Origin: CATOSD01 sp965203135
Lineage (GTDB): Bacteria > Chloroflexota > Dehalococcoidia > Lucifugimonadales > CATOSD01
Assembly: GCA_965203135.1 (NCBI GenBank)
Contig: CBDBBO010000001.1
Span: 1,674,001-1,738,000 of the forward strand
Length of the DNA stretch: 64,000 nt
Direction: 5' to 3'
Shown: piece by piece, positions 48,661 through 57,371 of the stretch
How the letters are laid out: each line of letters begins with the position of its first letter
Numbering within the stretch: the first letter of the stretch is position 1
The notes under the pieces: generated by a model
Seen by the model: the letters and a program-made list of their open reading frames with translations, nothing else
Database searches by the model: none
Told to the model about the DNA's origin: nothing
Position numbers and translations under genes: made by a program

Positions 48661-51048
48661 ATGGCAACACAGGTGACTCAGGAGGCTCCAGCCGACATTA
48701 TCGAGCGCGACCGCGCGCTCACCGAGATACAGGACAAGGTGTTGTGGCTGGCCATGCAGATGGTCTACCACGCCAACGAGGTGCGACCAAGCCCGGACGA
48801 GGGCAAGGTGGGCGGCCACCAGGCGTCCAGTTCGTCCATCGTGACGCTGATGACCTCGCTCTTCTTCGACTTTATGAGCGCGGGCGACAGGATTTCGGTA
48901 AAGCCCCACGCCTCGCCGGTGTTTCACGCGATCCAGTACCTGCTGGGCAACCTGGACCGCGAGCACCTGACGCAACTGCGGGCCTTCCACGGCCTGCAGG
49001 CGTACCCCAGCCGCACCAAGGACCCGGACCCGGTCGACTTTTCCACCGGCTCGGTGGGTCTTGGGGCCGTCGCCCCCAACTTCGCCGCGCTGACGCACGA
49101 GTACGCCCAGACGCGGATGCACGTGGTGGATCTGCACAAGGTGCGCTACATCAGCGTGGTGGGCGACGCGGAGCTGGACGAGGGATCGGTGTGGGAGGCG
49201 ATCGCCGAGCCGGCGATGCACGATCTGTCCCACGTGCTGTGGGTGGTGGACCTGAACCGGCAGAGCCTGGACAGGGTCATCCCCGGCATACGCGTGCGCG
49301 CCTGGCGGGATATGTTTGCCGCCAACGGCTGGAACGTGGTGGACGCCAAGTACGGCAGCCGGCTGGAATCGGCGTACCAGGAGCCGAACGGCGAGCTGCT
49401 GCGCGTGTGCATAGACGAGATGCCCAACGAGCTTTACCAGCGGCTGCTGCGCCTGTCGCCGAGGGCGCTGCGGGAATGGCTTCCCCAGTCGAGCCGCTAC
49501 CCCAAGGACATGAGCCGGTTCCTGGGTCGCTGGAGCGACCGCGAGCTGCGCGAGCTGTTCCACAACCTGGGAGGCCACGACTTTTCCACGCTGCGCGAGG
49601 CGTTCTCCAAGGCGGATGTCGATAGCGGACCCAACGTCGTATTCGCCTATACGCTCAAGGGCTGGAGGCTCCCCTCGGTGGGCGATCCGCAGAACCACAC
49701 GGTCACACTGTCGAACCTGCAAATGGAACAGCTACGCCAGGAGCTGGGCATCGGCGAGGCGGAGATATGGGACGGGCTGGAGCCGAACAGCCCGGGCGGC
49801 AGGCTGTGCGCCGAAACGAGGATCCGCCTCGAGCCGCCGAAGCGCCGCCGCGCGACCACGGCGCCCTCGCCCATTCCACCCGACTTCGAGCGGCCCCACC
49901 GCGGCAACATCTCCACGCAGCAGATATTCGGGTTGATTCTTACGGACATCGCCAGGAACCTGCCAGAGGTCTCGGAGCGCATCGTCACCGTAAGCCCCGA
50001 CGTGGCAAGCTCGACCAACCTCGGCGGTTGGATCAACAAGGCCGGCGTGTGGGCGCGCGGTGATTCCGGACCGCTGCCGGAGGAGGGCATTCTGCGGGCG
50101 CTCAAGTGGGAGGAGTTGCCACACGGCCAGCACATAGAGCTGGGCATATCCGAAAACAACCTGTTCATGATGCTGGGTCAGTTGGGACTCGCCTACGAGA
50201 TGGACGGCGAGATGCTGTACCCGATAGGCACGCTCTACGACCCGTTCGTGAGGCGGGGTCTCGACGCGTTCGTGTACAGCGTCTACTCCGGCGCAAAGTT
50301 CATCGCCGTTGGCACTCCCTCCGGAATAACTCTCGCTCCGGAGGGCGGCGCGCACCAGTCGCTGATAACGCCGTCGATAGGCGTGGAGATGCCGGAGGTC
50401 GCCTTCTACGAGCCTTGCTTCGGCCAGGAGCTGGAGTGGATTATGCTCGACGCGCTAGAGAACGTGCGCACGCGCCGGAACTCCACCTACCTCCGGCTAA
50501 CGAGCAAGCGGGTCGACCAGAGCCTGTTCACCGTGCCCGCAGAACACACGCCCGCGCGCGAGCGGCTGCGCAAGCAAGTTCTCGGCGGCGCGCACCGGCT
50601 GCTGGACAGGAGCGGCGCGCCAGATTACCGGCCGGACGAGAACGTCGTACACCTGGTGGCCTGCGGCGCGATGGTGCCGGAGGCTGTGAAGGCGAGCGAG
50701 CTCCTGCTGGAAGAGGGTGTGTACGCGAACGTCGTAAGCGTGACAGGTCCCGGGCCGCTGTACCGGCGCTACCAGGAGGCCGTGCGAGCGGAGATGCAGT
50801 CCGGCCCCGACAGGTCGACGTTCATGGCCGACGTGGTGCCGCTGGCGGAGCGCGCAGCGCCCCTGGTCACGGTTGTGGACGCTCACCCCCACTCGCTGGC
50901 GTGGCTCGGCGGTGCGATCAACACGAGGTCGCTGCCGCTGGGAGTCAGCGGCTTCGGGCAGTCGGGCAGCCGCGCCGAGTTGTACAAAGAGTACGAGATC
51001 GATGTAGACAGCATCATGTCGGCGGCTTACACTTGCCTGGGCGTGTAG
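48661..51048 (+). CDS. Transketolase/pyruvate dehydrogenase E1-like (AceE type) protein
   Basis: A 795-residue thiamine-diphosphate enzyme. The N-terminal domain carries the ThDP fold: EGKVGGHQASSSSIVTLM, VKPHASPVFHAIQYLLG, and VVGDAELDEGSVWEAI, the GDG-like Mg/ThDP motif. The middle pyrimidine-binding domain (about 420-590) includes LGISENNLFMMLGQLG, and the C-terminal domain covers about 620-780. Length and the combined E1 layout fit homodimeric AceE-like or transketolase-like proteins. No E2 or E3 gene lies nearby, so the reaction is uncertain: pyruvate or another 2-oxoacid is possible. ATG 48661 follows ACAGGAGCG. Confidence 0.85.
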   Translation: MATQVTQEAPADIIERDRALTEIQDKVLWLAMQMVYHANEVRPSPDEGKVGGHQASSSSIVTLMTSLFFDFMSAGDRISVKPHASPVFHAIQYLLGNLDREHLTQLRAFHGLQAYPSRTKDPDPVDFSTGSVGLGAVAPNFAALTHEYAQTRMHVVDLHKVRYISVVGDAELDEGSVWEAIAEPAMHDLSHVLWVVDLNRQSLDRVIPGIRVRAWRDMFAANGWNVVDAKYGSRLESAYQEPNGELLRVCIDEMPNELYQRLLRLSPRALREWLPQSSRYPKDMSRFLGRWSDRELRELFHNLGGHDFSTLREAFSKADVDSGPNVVFAYTLKGWRLPSVGDPQNHTVTLSNLQMEQLRQELGIGEAEIWDGLEPNSPGGRLCAETRIRLEPPKRRRATTAPSPIPPDFERPHRGNISTQQIFGLILTDIARNLPEVSERIVTVSPDVASSTNLGGWINKAGVWARGDSGPLPEEGILRALKWEELPHGQHIELGISENNLFMMLGQLGLAYEMDGEMLYPIGTLYDPFVRRGLDAFVYSVYSGAKFIAVGTPSGITLAPEGGAHQSLITPSIGVEMPEVAFYEPCFGQELEWIMLDALENVRTRRNSTYLRLTSKRVDQSLFTVPAEHTPARERLRKQVLGGAHRLLDRSGAPDYRPDENVVHLVACGAMVPEAVKASELLLEEGVYANVVSVTGPGPLYRRYQEAVRAEMQSGPDRSTFMADVVPLAERAAPLVTVVDAHPHSLAWLGGAINTRSLPLGVSGFGQSGSRAELYKEYEIDVDSIMSAAYTCLGV

Positions 51049-51094
51049 CGCAGCGCCGCAGCTCACATCAATGCACGGAGGAACACAGACGCCA

Positions 51095-51883
51095 ATGGTA
51101 GACAACAAGACCGCGCCCGCCGGGCGCAAGCAATCTGTCGCAGCCGTCAGCCGGCTCGCGCGCACTGCGGCCTGGGCCGCTGGTCTGCTGCTCGCGCTGG
51201 TCGCGGCCGTCGCCTGCTCGGCTGAGGCCGAGCCAACGCCCACGTCGCAACCGCCGCCAGCGCCCGCCGCGGCCACGGCGCCACCACCACAGCCAACGGA
51301 GGCCTCGATGACCCAAAAGCAGTACGACTCCCCGCCCGCCATGGCGATAGACACGTCCAAGAGCTACACCGCCACCATCGAGTTGGAGAAGGGCGGCGAA
51401 ATAGTAATCGAACTCTACGCCGACAAGGCGCCCATGACGGTCAACAACTTCGTGTTCCTGGCGCGCGAGGGCTACTACGACGGCGTGACGTTCCACCGCG
51501 TCATTCCCGGCTTTATGGCCCAGACGGGCGACCCGACGGGGACCGGTATGGGCGGCCCGGGCTACCGTTTCGACGACGAGTTTCACCCCGATCTGCGCCA
51601 CGACTCGCCGGGCATCGTGTCCATGGCCAACGCCGGCATACAAAGCGGGCGCGGCACCAACGGCAGCCAGATATTCCTGACCTTCGTGGCGACACCTACC
51701 CTGGACGGCCTCAACCCCGACGGCTCCGAGAAAAACTGCGCGGATCGAATGGTGTCCTGCCACTCGGTGTTCGGCAAGGTGGTGGAGGGCATGGACGTGC
51801 TGCTGGGAATCTCAGAGCGCGACCCGCAGACGGCAAGGACTCCCGGCGACGCGATGAAGACCATCACCATCAGCGAGCAGTAG
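51095..51883 (+). CDS. Cyclophilin-type peptidyl-prolyl isomerase, lipoprotein
   Basis: A 262-residue protein with a lipoprotein signal (WAAGLLLALVAAVACSAE, lipid Cys about 42), a Pro/Ala/Thr linker and a cyclophilin domain (about 90-260): EIVIELYADKAPMTVNNFVFLAREGYYDGVTFHRVIPGFMAQTGDPTGTGMGGPGY, GIVSMANAG and GTNGSQIFLTF. Arg in FHRVIPGFMAQ and the rest of the active site are present. It assists folding on the outer face of the membrane. ATG 51095 is chosen because GGAGGAA lies before it; ATG 51071 upstream would overlap that site. Ends 25 bases before a perfect palindrome. Confidence 0.88.
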   Translation: MVDNKTAPAGRKQSVAAVSRLARTAAWAAGLLLALVAAVACSAEAEPTPTSQPPPAPAAATAPPPQPTEASMTQKQYDSPPAMAIDTSKSYTATIELEKGGEIVIELYADKAPMTVNNFVFLAREGYYDGVTFHRVIPGFMAQTGDPTGTGMGGPGYRFDDEFHPDLRHDSPGIVSMANAGIQSGRGTNGSQIFLTFVATPTLDGLNPDGSEKNCADRMVSCHSVFGKVVEGMDVLLGISERDPQTARTPGDAMKTITISEQ

Positions 51884-51907
51884 AAGGTCTGGCCAGGGCT
51901 CAGTAGT

Positions 51908-51933
51908 CCCTTCCCCCATCGATGGGGGAAGGG
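51908..51933. terminator. Perfect 26-base palindrome between convergent genes
   Basis: CCCTTCCCCCATC followed by GATGGGGGAAGGG is a perfect 13-base inverted repeat. It sits between the cyclophilin gene (plus, ends 51883) and a small membrane protein gene (minus, ends 51955), so it can serve as a bidirectional terminator. A related imperfect hairpin is at 15461-15483. Confidence 0.6.
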
Positions 51934-51954
51934 AAGGATGGAGGCGGCGTCCCG

Positions 51955-52173
51955 CTACGCGCCGCCGCGGCTTTGCCGCGCGCGCGTGGCCCAGTAGGCG
52001 ATGCCTATACCCACGGGAATGGCCAGAATCACCATGCCCAGCAGCAGGGCTATCGCGGCTGGCCCCAAGCCAACCATCGCGTCTATCTGGTGGCTCATCC
52101 ACTCGAACATGGACTCGAACAGGGCGGGATCGCCCGGCTCCGAGTGGTGAAGGGGGATCGACAGCGGCGGCAT
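51955..52173 (-). CDS. Small single-helix membrane protein
   Basis: A 72-residue protein. A Pro/Ser-rich start is followed by MFEWMSHQIDAMVGLGP, one membrane helix (AAIALLLGMVILAIPVGIGIAYW) and a basic end (TRARQSRGGA). ATG 52173 has GGCGGA 4 bases upstream and lies 10 bases after the MFS stop, so it is in the same operon. Function unknown, perhaps an accessory to the transporter. Confidence 0.6.
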   Translation of the reverse strand: MPPLSIPLHHSEPGDPALFESMFEWMSHQIDAMVGLGPAAIALLLGMVILAIPVGIGIAYWATRARQSRGGA

Positions 52174-52183
52174 GGGTCCGCCG

Positions 52184-53590
52184 TCAGCCGCCGGCCGCGG
52201 TAGGCAGAGGCTGTTGTGTGGCCGCCGTCTGGAATTTGGCCGAGTACTTCTTTTCCCGGACGCTGAACGCCGCGATGGTCGCGCCGATGAGCATGATGCC
52301 TGCTATGGCGAAGGGCACGGTGTACGAGCCGAACACGTCGTACAGCGCGCCGCCCAGGTAGATGCTCACCGCTCCGCCTATCTGGTGCGCGAACGTGGAG
52401 GTTCCGCCGAGCGTGCCCATGGTTCGGAGGCCGTAGATGTCGGCGGTGAGCGACGACGTGAGAGCTGCCGACGCTATCCACGAGAATCCGGCGACGACGG
52501 CGAAGAACCAGATGCCCCACGCGCCGGGAAGCGTGAGAAGCGCCACGTAGGCCACGCCGCGACCCGCGTAGATGAAGGCCAGCACGTTTTTGCGGCCTAC
52601 CTTGTCCGAAATCCAGCCCGCCGCGAGCACACCGGCGATGTTGAGCGCGCTCATCACGCCGAACGCCACCGCCGCGACGCGGGCGTCGACGCCCCGCTCC
52701 ACCGCGAACGGTATGTAGTGCGCGGAAATGATTGCCGTGGTCATGCCACAAACGAAGTAGGCGCCGGTCAGCTGCCAGATGGGGGCCGACTTGAGCGCAT
52801 CCCGCCAGTAGTCCACCTCCAGCGGACCCCTCCGCGTCCCACCACGTCCGTCCGCGCCCGCACCCTCACCAGGCGCCGGGCCGCCGTCCTGCTGCTCACC
52901 CATATCGCTGGGGTCGTTCCTTACCAGCATCCAGGCCAGGGGCAGCGCCAAGAATACGACGAACACGCCCAAAACGGTCCAGGTCGTGCGCCAACCAACG
53001 GACTCGATCATGAACGCTGCGAACGGCACAAGCAGCAGCGAACCAGCGGACGCGCCCGCCGTGCTTATGCTGATGGCGAGGCCGCGCTTGCGCGAGAACC
53101 ACCTGGCGAGGACTGCGTGGATGGTCACGAGCGACGCGCCGCCGGACGCGACCGAGATTACGAACCCGTAGACGATCACCAGGAACCAGAACCGGTCCAG
53201 CACGAAGAGTCCGAACACGGAAATGTCGTTGACCAGGCTCAGCACCATGGTGCATCCGCCCACCACCAAGAGGCTGACGGAGATTACGGTGCGGCCACCG
53301 AAGCGGTCGTATATCCTGCCGATGAAGGGCTGGCTTACGCCGTTGCACAGCCAGCCGATGGCGATGGCGAGCGAAATGGTGCCCCTGTCCCACTCCAGCT
53401 CGTCGCCCATGGGGATGACGAACGTGCCGAATCCGTTGCGCGCGCCGGTGACCATGAACATGGCGAAGAAGGTCGCGGCCAGCACGAACCAGCCGTAGAA
53501 GATGCCGTTTCTGCGCACGGACTCCGCCAACACGCCCTCCGATACGCGACCAATACTCCGCCGAGAGGTGAATTCAGGCGAGTCTAACAC
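52184..53590 (-). CDS. Major facilitator superfamily transporter
   Basis: A 468-residue transporter with two six-helix halves split by a Gly/Asp-rich loop (about 212-245). FYGWFVLAATFFAMFMVTGARNGFGTFVIP, GWLCNGVSQPFIGRIYDRFGGRTV (MFS loop 2-3 motif) and LARWFSRKRGLAISISTAGASAG place it in the monocarboxylate/oxalate-formate group. Probably an H+-coupled carboxylate carrier; substrate unknown. GTG start at 53590 lacks a strong ribosome site. Followed by the small membrane protein. Confidence 0.87.
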   Translation of the reverse strand: MLDSPEFTSRRSIGRVSEGVLAESVRRNGIFYGWFVLAATFFAMFMVTGARNGFGTFVIPMGDELEWDRGTISLAIAIGWLCNGVSQPFIGRIYDRFGGRTVISVSLLVVGGCTMVLSLVNDISVFGLFVLDRFWFLVIVYGFVISVASGGASLVTIHAVLARWFSRKRGLAISISTAGASAGSLLLVPFAAFMIESVGWRTTWTVLGVFVVFLALPLAWMLVRNDPSDMGEQQDGGPAPGEGAGADGRGGTRRGPLEVDYWRDALKSAPIWQLTGAYFVCGMTTAIISAHYIPFAVERGVDARVAAVAFGVMSALNIAGVLAAGWISDKVGRKNVLAFIYAGRGVAYVALLTLPGAWGIWFFAVVAGFSWIASAALTSSLTADIYGLRTMGTLGGTSTFAHQIGGAVSIYLGGALYDVFGSYTVPFAIAGIMLIGATIAAFSVREKKYSAKFQTAATQQPLPTAAGG

Positions 53591-53643
53591 CGAGTGCGGC
53601 CAATGGCAACGCGATTGGCGCGCGCCAGCGCCGAACTCGGCGC

Positions 53644-54225
53644 CTATGCGCCCTGGTTAGTGAGTAGCCTGAAGATGACTATCCGCAGTGCGAATTCGCC
53701 GACGAGCCAGCCGACGGCGGCCGGGATGATCGCCTTCGCCCAGCCCTCGCCCTGGATTTCTCGCACGGCCACGATGGCCGCCAGCAGCATCCAGCCCATG
53801 GTGACGAACAGGTATATGAACGAGACGACCTCGGGAAGGCCAAGCGAAATGGGGAGGCCGGTGAAGACCAGCATCACGCCGGGCGCGTGCGCGAGGCCGA
53901 TGCCTCTTTGCAGCATCCGGCTGCTCGCCTGGGCGCCCAGCAGGACGGAGACGCCGAATGCGGTGTATGACCAGACTATCCAGCCGATGATGGTGGTGCT
54001 GGCGGGAATGAGCACGGCCAGCCACCGCGGTCCCCCGCCGTCCACCGGCAGCGTGTTCTGCACGCCGATGCCGAAGGCCAGCGCGACGATCAGCACCACG
54101 CCCAGCGCGCGCATCATGTGCTCGGGGGCCTCGGTCAGCCCCCTGTAGACGGCGCCGTCCAGCACCGCCGCCCGTATGGCGGCAACGGCGAATCCGGGGC
54201 GATCTTCGTCCGATCGGTCTGCCAT
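53644..54225 (-). CDS. YIP1-like five-helix membrane protein
   Basis: A 193-residue integral membrane protein with helices at AALGVVLIVALAFGIGV (the sequence reads ALGVVLIVALAFGIGVQ), WLAVLIPASTTIIGWIVWS, GVMLVFTGLPISLGL, FIYLFVTMGWMLLAAIVAV and IIPAAVGWLVGEFALRIVIF. The N-terminal PGFAVAAIRAAVLDGAVYRGL helix fits the YIP1 pattern of a soluble start followed by a membrane block. Function unknown. 53 bases upstream of the MFS gene, same strand. Confidence 0.65.
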   Translation of the reverse strand: MADRSDEDRPGFAVAAIRAAVLDGAVYRGLTEAPEHMMRALGVVLIVALAFGIGVQNTLPVDGGGPRWLAVLIPASTTIIGWIVWSYTAFGVSVLLGAQASSRMLQRGIGLAHAPGVMLVFTGLPISLGLPEVVSFIYLFVTMGWMLLAAIVAVREIQGEGWAKAIIPAAVGWLVGEFALRIVIFRLLTNQGA

Positions 54226-54287
54226 CAGCGGCTAATCCAGGTCAGATCTGAGCAAAGGTCGTGTAGAGTGCGCGCATAGAGCTTTGT

Positions 54288-54518
54288 TCACGGAAATTTG
54301 TCCAGATCCTGCCCGGACCGATACATGAAGTATGACCCCAACAGAGTGAATGTGCCCCCGACGGCAATGAACCAGGCGCTGCCGGTCACGAAGGACGCGA
54401 ACCACCCATCGAAATCCCAATACGGCGAACGTAAAGCGATGTACCAGCAGCTCGCTCCAACGACGAGCCGCCGAATCCTCATTCCTCTGAACGTCGGGTT
54501 ACTCCAGACAACCGCCAT
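54288..54518 (-). CDS. Small two-helix membrane protein, start uncertain
   Basis: From ATG 54518 the frame gives 76 residues: MAVVWSNPTFRGMRIRRLVV, then WYIALRSPYWDFDGWFASFV and WFIAVGGTFTLLGSYFMYRSGQ. The same frame is open upstream with a hydrophobic VWLILSGLGHLIL, so the true start may be an upstream non-AUG codon or the protein may overlap the end of the gene at 54580. No family recognised. Low-confidence call, kept because the sequence is clearly membrane-like and unlike a shadow. Confidence 0.4.
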   Translation of the reverse strand: MAVVWSNPTFRGMRIRRLVVGASCWYIALRSPYWDFDGWFASFVTGSAWFIAVGGTFTLLGSYFMYRSGQDLDKFP

Positions 54519-54579
54519 GAGGATGAGGTGTCCAAGGCCGGACAGTATCAGCCAGACGTCAGTACGGTGTTGGCGTCCA

Positions 54580-55005
54580 CTACCGTTGGGGCTCGTTTGC
54601 GCTGGGCGGCGGCTCGTTGAATTCTCGCCCTTCGCTTTCGGCTCTCTCCTTGCGTTGCAGCCAGGCCTCCCACAGCCTTTGATTCTCTTCTTTGCCCTCT
54701 TCCCTGCCCTCTTCTCTGCCCCTCTCCATTGCTCTCTCCAGCATCTTCCTGGCAAGTACCACGACCGCAATTCCTCCTTCCACTATTGCGACGGTAATCG
54801 CCGCGCTCGCCACCCCAACATAGCTCGTGCCGACAATGGTAGCGTACACGCTGTCGGCGACGTCATCATCCACTCGTACCGCGCTCTGATACCATATCAC
54901 GAACACCGTTCCCGCAATCATCAGAGTCAGATATATTGCGCCGTATACCGACTCCAATTGGGGGAACATCGACTCGGCCACACGGCTGCGAAGCCTGGTG
55001 TTCAC
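54580..55005 (-). CDS. Small membrane protein with C-terminal Glu/Arg-rich coiled coil
   Basis: A 141-residue protein. Two membrane helices (GAIYLTLMIAGTVFVIWY, about 21-38, and ASAAITVAIVEGGIAVVVLAR, about 66-86) are followed by a charged helix MLERAMERGREEGREEGKEE and NQRLWEAWLQRKERAE. GTG start 55005 after GGGGGAA. It follows leuC on the same strand but has no known connection to leucine synthesis. The GREEGREEGKEE repeat is a typical extended charged helix. Confidence 0.6.
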   Translation of the reverse strand: MNTRLRSRVAESMFPQLESVYGAIYLTLMIAGTVFVIWYQSAVRVDDDVADSVYATIVGTSYVGVASAAITVAIVEGGIAVVVLARKMLERAMERGREEGREEGKEENQRLWEAWLQRKERAESEGREFNEPPPSANEPQR

Positions 55006-55033
55006 TTGTGGTTCCCCCGATCTCCAGGAGAAT

Positions 55034-56434
55034 CTACCACTCCCGTACGTCGACGAAGTGGCCCGCGATCGCCGCGGCGGCCGCCATCGCGGGGCTGACC
55101 AGGTGCGTGCGTCCGCCCTTGCCCTGCCGGCCCTCGAAGTTGCGGTTGGACGTGGACGCGCAGCGCTCGCCCGGCTGGAGTATGTCGGGGTTCATGCCCA
55201 GGCACATCGAGCAGCCCGCGACGCGCCAGTCGAAGCCGGCGTCCGTGAAGATGGCGTCCAAGCCCTCGTCTTCGGCCTGCTTCTTTATCGCCGCCGATCC
55301 CGGCACCACCATCGCGTACACGCTGTCGCTCACCTTGCGGCCCTTCGCGATCTCGGCCGCGACGCGCAGGTCCTCGATGCGGGAGTTGGTGCACGAGCCT
55401 ATGAACACGCGGTCCAGCGAGATGTTCTGTATGGGCGTGTCCGGCTCGAGGTCCATGTACTCCAGCGCGCGCGCCGCCGACCTCTGCTCCGCCTCGTCGT
55501 CGAACGAGTTGGGGTCGGGCACGCGGCCGGAAACCGGCGCTACCATGCCGGGGTTGGTGCCCCAGCTCACGTGCGGCTCGAGCGTAGCGCCGTCGATTTC
55601 CACGACCTTGTCGTAGACGGCGCCCTCGTCGGTGGCGAGGTTGCGCCACTGCTCGACGGCGGCCTCGAAGTCATCGCCCTGCGGCGCCTGCGGCCTTCCG
55701 CGCACGTACTCGAACGTGGTGTCGTCGGGCGCGACCATGCCGGCGCGTCCGCCGCCCTCGATTGACATGTTGCAGACGGTCATCCGGCCCTCCATCGACA
55801 GCGAGCGTATCGCCTCGCCGGTGTACTCGATGACGTGGCCGGTCGCGCCCGCGACGCCGATTTCGCCGATGATGCCCAGTATCACGTCCTTGGCGGTGAC
55901 GCCGGTCTGGAGCGCGCCGTCGACGCGCACCTCCATGGTCTTGGGCTTGAACTGCCGCAGCGTCTGCGTGGCCAGCACGTGCTCCACCTCGCTCGTGCCG
56001 ATGCCGATGGCGAACGCGCCGAACGCGCCGTGCGTGGAGGTGTGGCTGTCGCCGCACACGATCACCTTGCCCGGCTGGGTGTAGCCCTGCTCCGGCCCGA
56101 TTACGTGGACTATGCCCTGCAGCGGGCTGAACCTGTCGTAGAGCGTTACGCCGAACTCCTCGCAGTTCTTCGACAGCGCGTCGAGCTGCTGCTTGGCTAT
56201 GGGGTCGGTGATGGGCAGCGCCAGGTCCCAGGTGGGCGTGTTGTGGTCGGCGGTGGCTACGGTCAGGTCGGTGCGGCGTACACCGCGGCCCGCCATGCGG
56301 AGGCCGTCGAACGCCTGGGGCGACGTGACCTCGTGCACCAGGTGCAGGTCCACGTACAGGATTGTGGGCTGTCCGGGCTCGTCGTGGACGACGTGGCTGT
56401 CCCAGATCTTCTCGAACATAGTCTTCGGGGCCAT
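55034..56434 (-). CDS. leuC: 3-isopropylmalate dehydratase large subunit
   Basis: A 466-residue aconitase-family protein. MFEKIWDSHVVHDEPGQPTILYVDLHLVHEVTSPQAFDGLR starts it, and SHTSTHGAFGAFAIGIGTSEVEHVLATQ is the conserved centre. The [4Fe-4S] cysteines are in FIGSCTNSRIEDL and GCSMCLGMNPD. It isomerises 2- and 3-isopropylmalate in leucine synthesis with LeuD, which is not next to it here. ATG 56434 after AAAGGAGAAGAG. LeuA is upstream at 58629 on the same strand, with three membrane-protein genes between. Confidence 0.95.
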   Translation of the reverse strand: MAPKTMFEKIWDSHVVHDEPGQPTILYVDLHLVHEVTSPQAFDGLRMAGRGVRRTDLTVATADHNTPTWDLALPITDPIAKQQLDALSKNCEEFGVTLYDRFSPLQGIVHVIGPEQGYTQPGKVIVCGDSHTSTHGAFGAFAIGIGTSEVEHVLATQTLRQFKPKTMEVRVDGALQTGVTAKDVILGIIGEIGVAGATGHVIEYTGEAIRSLSMEGRMTVCNMSIEGGGRAGMVAPDDTTFEYVRGRPQAPQGDDFEAAVEQWRNLATDEGAVYDKVVEIDGATLEPHVSWGTNPGMVAPVSGRVPDPNSFDDEAEQRSAARALEYMDLEPDTPIQNISLDRVFIGSCTNSRIEDLRVAAEIAKGRKVSDSVYAMVVPGSAAIKKQAEDEGLDAIFTDAGFDWRVAGCSMCLGMNPDILQPGERCASTSNRNFEGRQGKGGRTHLVSPAMAAAAAIAGHFVDVREW

Positions 56435-56468
56435 CTCTTCTCCTTTGGCTTTGAGAGTGATTGGGCGG

Positions 56469-57371
56469 TCAGCGTATCTCTATGCTGGACGCGCCCGCGT
56501 CGATTTCCAGGTCTACTCGGTTGGCGGACGTTTCGAAGTCGCGGGACTGGTACACGTCGCCCGTCCTGGGAAAGCGCGCCTCGTCGATGTCCAGGTCGGA
56601 TAGACCCACGTCGGCATCGATTCTGGCGCCGACGTGGTCGGGGATGATGACGACGATGCTGGCGGCTCCCACGTCTATGTTTATGTTCACGTGCCCGGCG
56701 TCCACCGGCGCCAGGATCTCGATGTCCGCCGCGCCGCCGTCGACCGAGACGACGCTGACGTTCATGTCACGGAGGTCCAGATACAGGTCGGACGCGCCCG
56801 CGTCCACGTCGATGGATGCCCTGGGCAGCGTCGACAGCCTTACGTCCCAGCGGCGATCGCCGTCGCCGAAGAAGTCGAGGCTGAATCCATCCGTCGAGAG
56901 GCCGATCTCCGCGTGGCCTCCGGAGCGTGTGATGGAAGTCTGCCCCTCCGAAACGCCAAAGCTCCTCAGTTCTCCCTCGACGAGGCTGGTCGAGCCCGCG
57001 GGCAGCGAGCCGACCCAGAGAGTGCCTACGCCGATGTCTATGTCTACGTTGGCGGTCTCCGCGTCCAACAGCGGTTCGTCAAGCGAATGGACGGACTCGA
57101 CGCCGAAATCGGACTGGAAGTAGAAGGCGAACAGCACCAGGGCCAGCACTGCTATCGCAATCGCTGTAAGCGCGCCTGAAAGCCATGTCATGCGGCCGCC
57201 GAAGGCAATGTTGATGCCCAGTACGATGATGAGTGCCGGCCACCACCGCCAGATATCGCCCCAGAGGTGCCAGGGAAGGACGCCGGTCGTCTGGAGCAGC
57301 AGCACGACTCCCAGCGCGATGAGGAGGACAGCGAACAGCGGAAAGCCCCGCCTCCGCGCCTCGCTAGCCAT
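56469..57371 (-). CDS. Membrane protein with toastrack/DUF4097-like C-terminal repeats
   Basis: A 300-residue protein. Three or four membrane helices near the start (FPLFAVLLIALGVVLLLQTTG, WPALIIVLGINIAF, WLSGALTAIAIAVLALVLFAF) match the LiaF-type DUF5668 region. The C-terminal 180 residues are beta-solenoid-like, with repeating units such as DIDIGVGTLWVGSLP, ASIDVDAGASDLYLDL and NINIDVGAASIVVIIP, as in toastrack domains. It likely senses or responds to envelope stress. Start overlaps the PspC stop by 8 bases, so translation is coupled. Last gene before leuC (34 bases). Confidence 0.78.
   Translation of the reverse strand: MASEARRRGFPLFAVLLIALGVVLLLQTTGVLPWHLWGDIWRWWPALIIVLGINIAFGGRMTWLSGALTAIAIAVLALVLFAFYFQSDFGVESVHSLDEPLLDAETANVDIDIGVGTLWVGSLPAGSTSLVEGELRSFGVSEGQTSITRSGGHAEIGLSTDGFSLDFFGDGDRRWDVRLSTLPRASIDVDAGASDLYLDLRDMNVSVVSVDGGAADIEILAPVDAGHVNINIDVGAASIVVIIPDHVGARIDADVGLSDLDIDEARFPRTGDVYQSRDFETSANRVDLEIDAGASSIEIR

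Noticed and set aside
47728..49722. 664-codon minus-strand open frame over Hyi and E1 genes
   Set aside because: Antisense shadow of two well-identified genes, with no family features.
51071..51094. ATG at 51071 as cyclophilin start
   Set aside because: It would place the GGAGGAA site inside the gene; ATG 51095 gives a standard lipoprotein signal.
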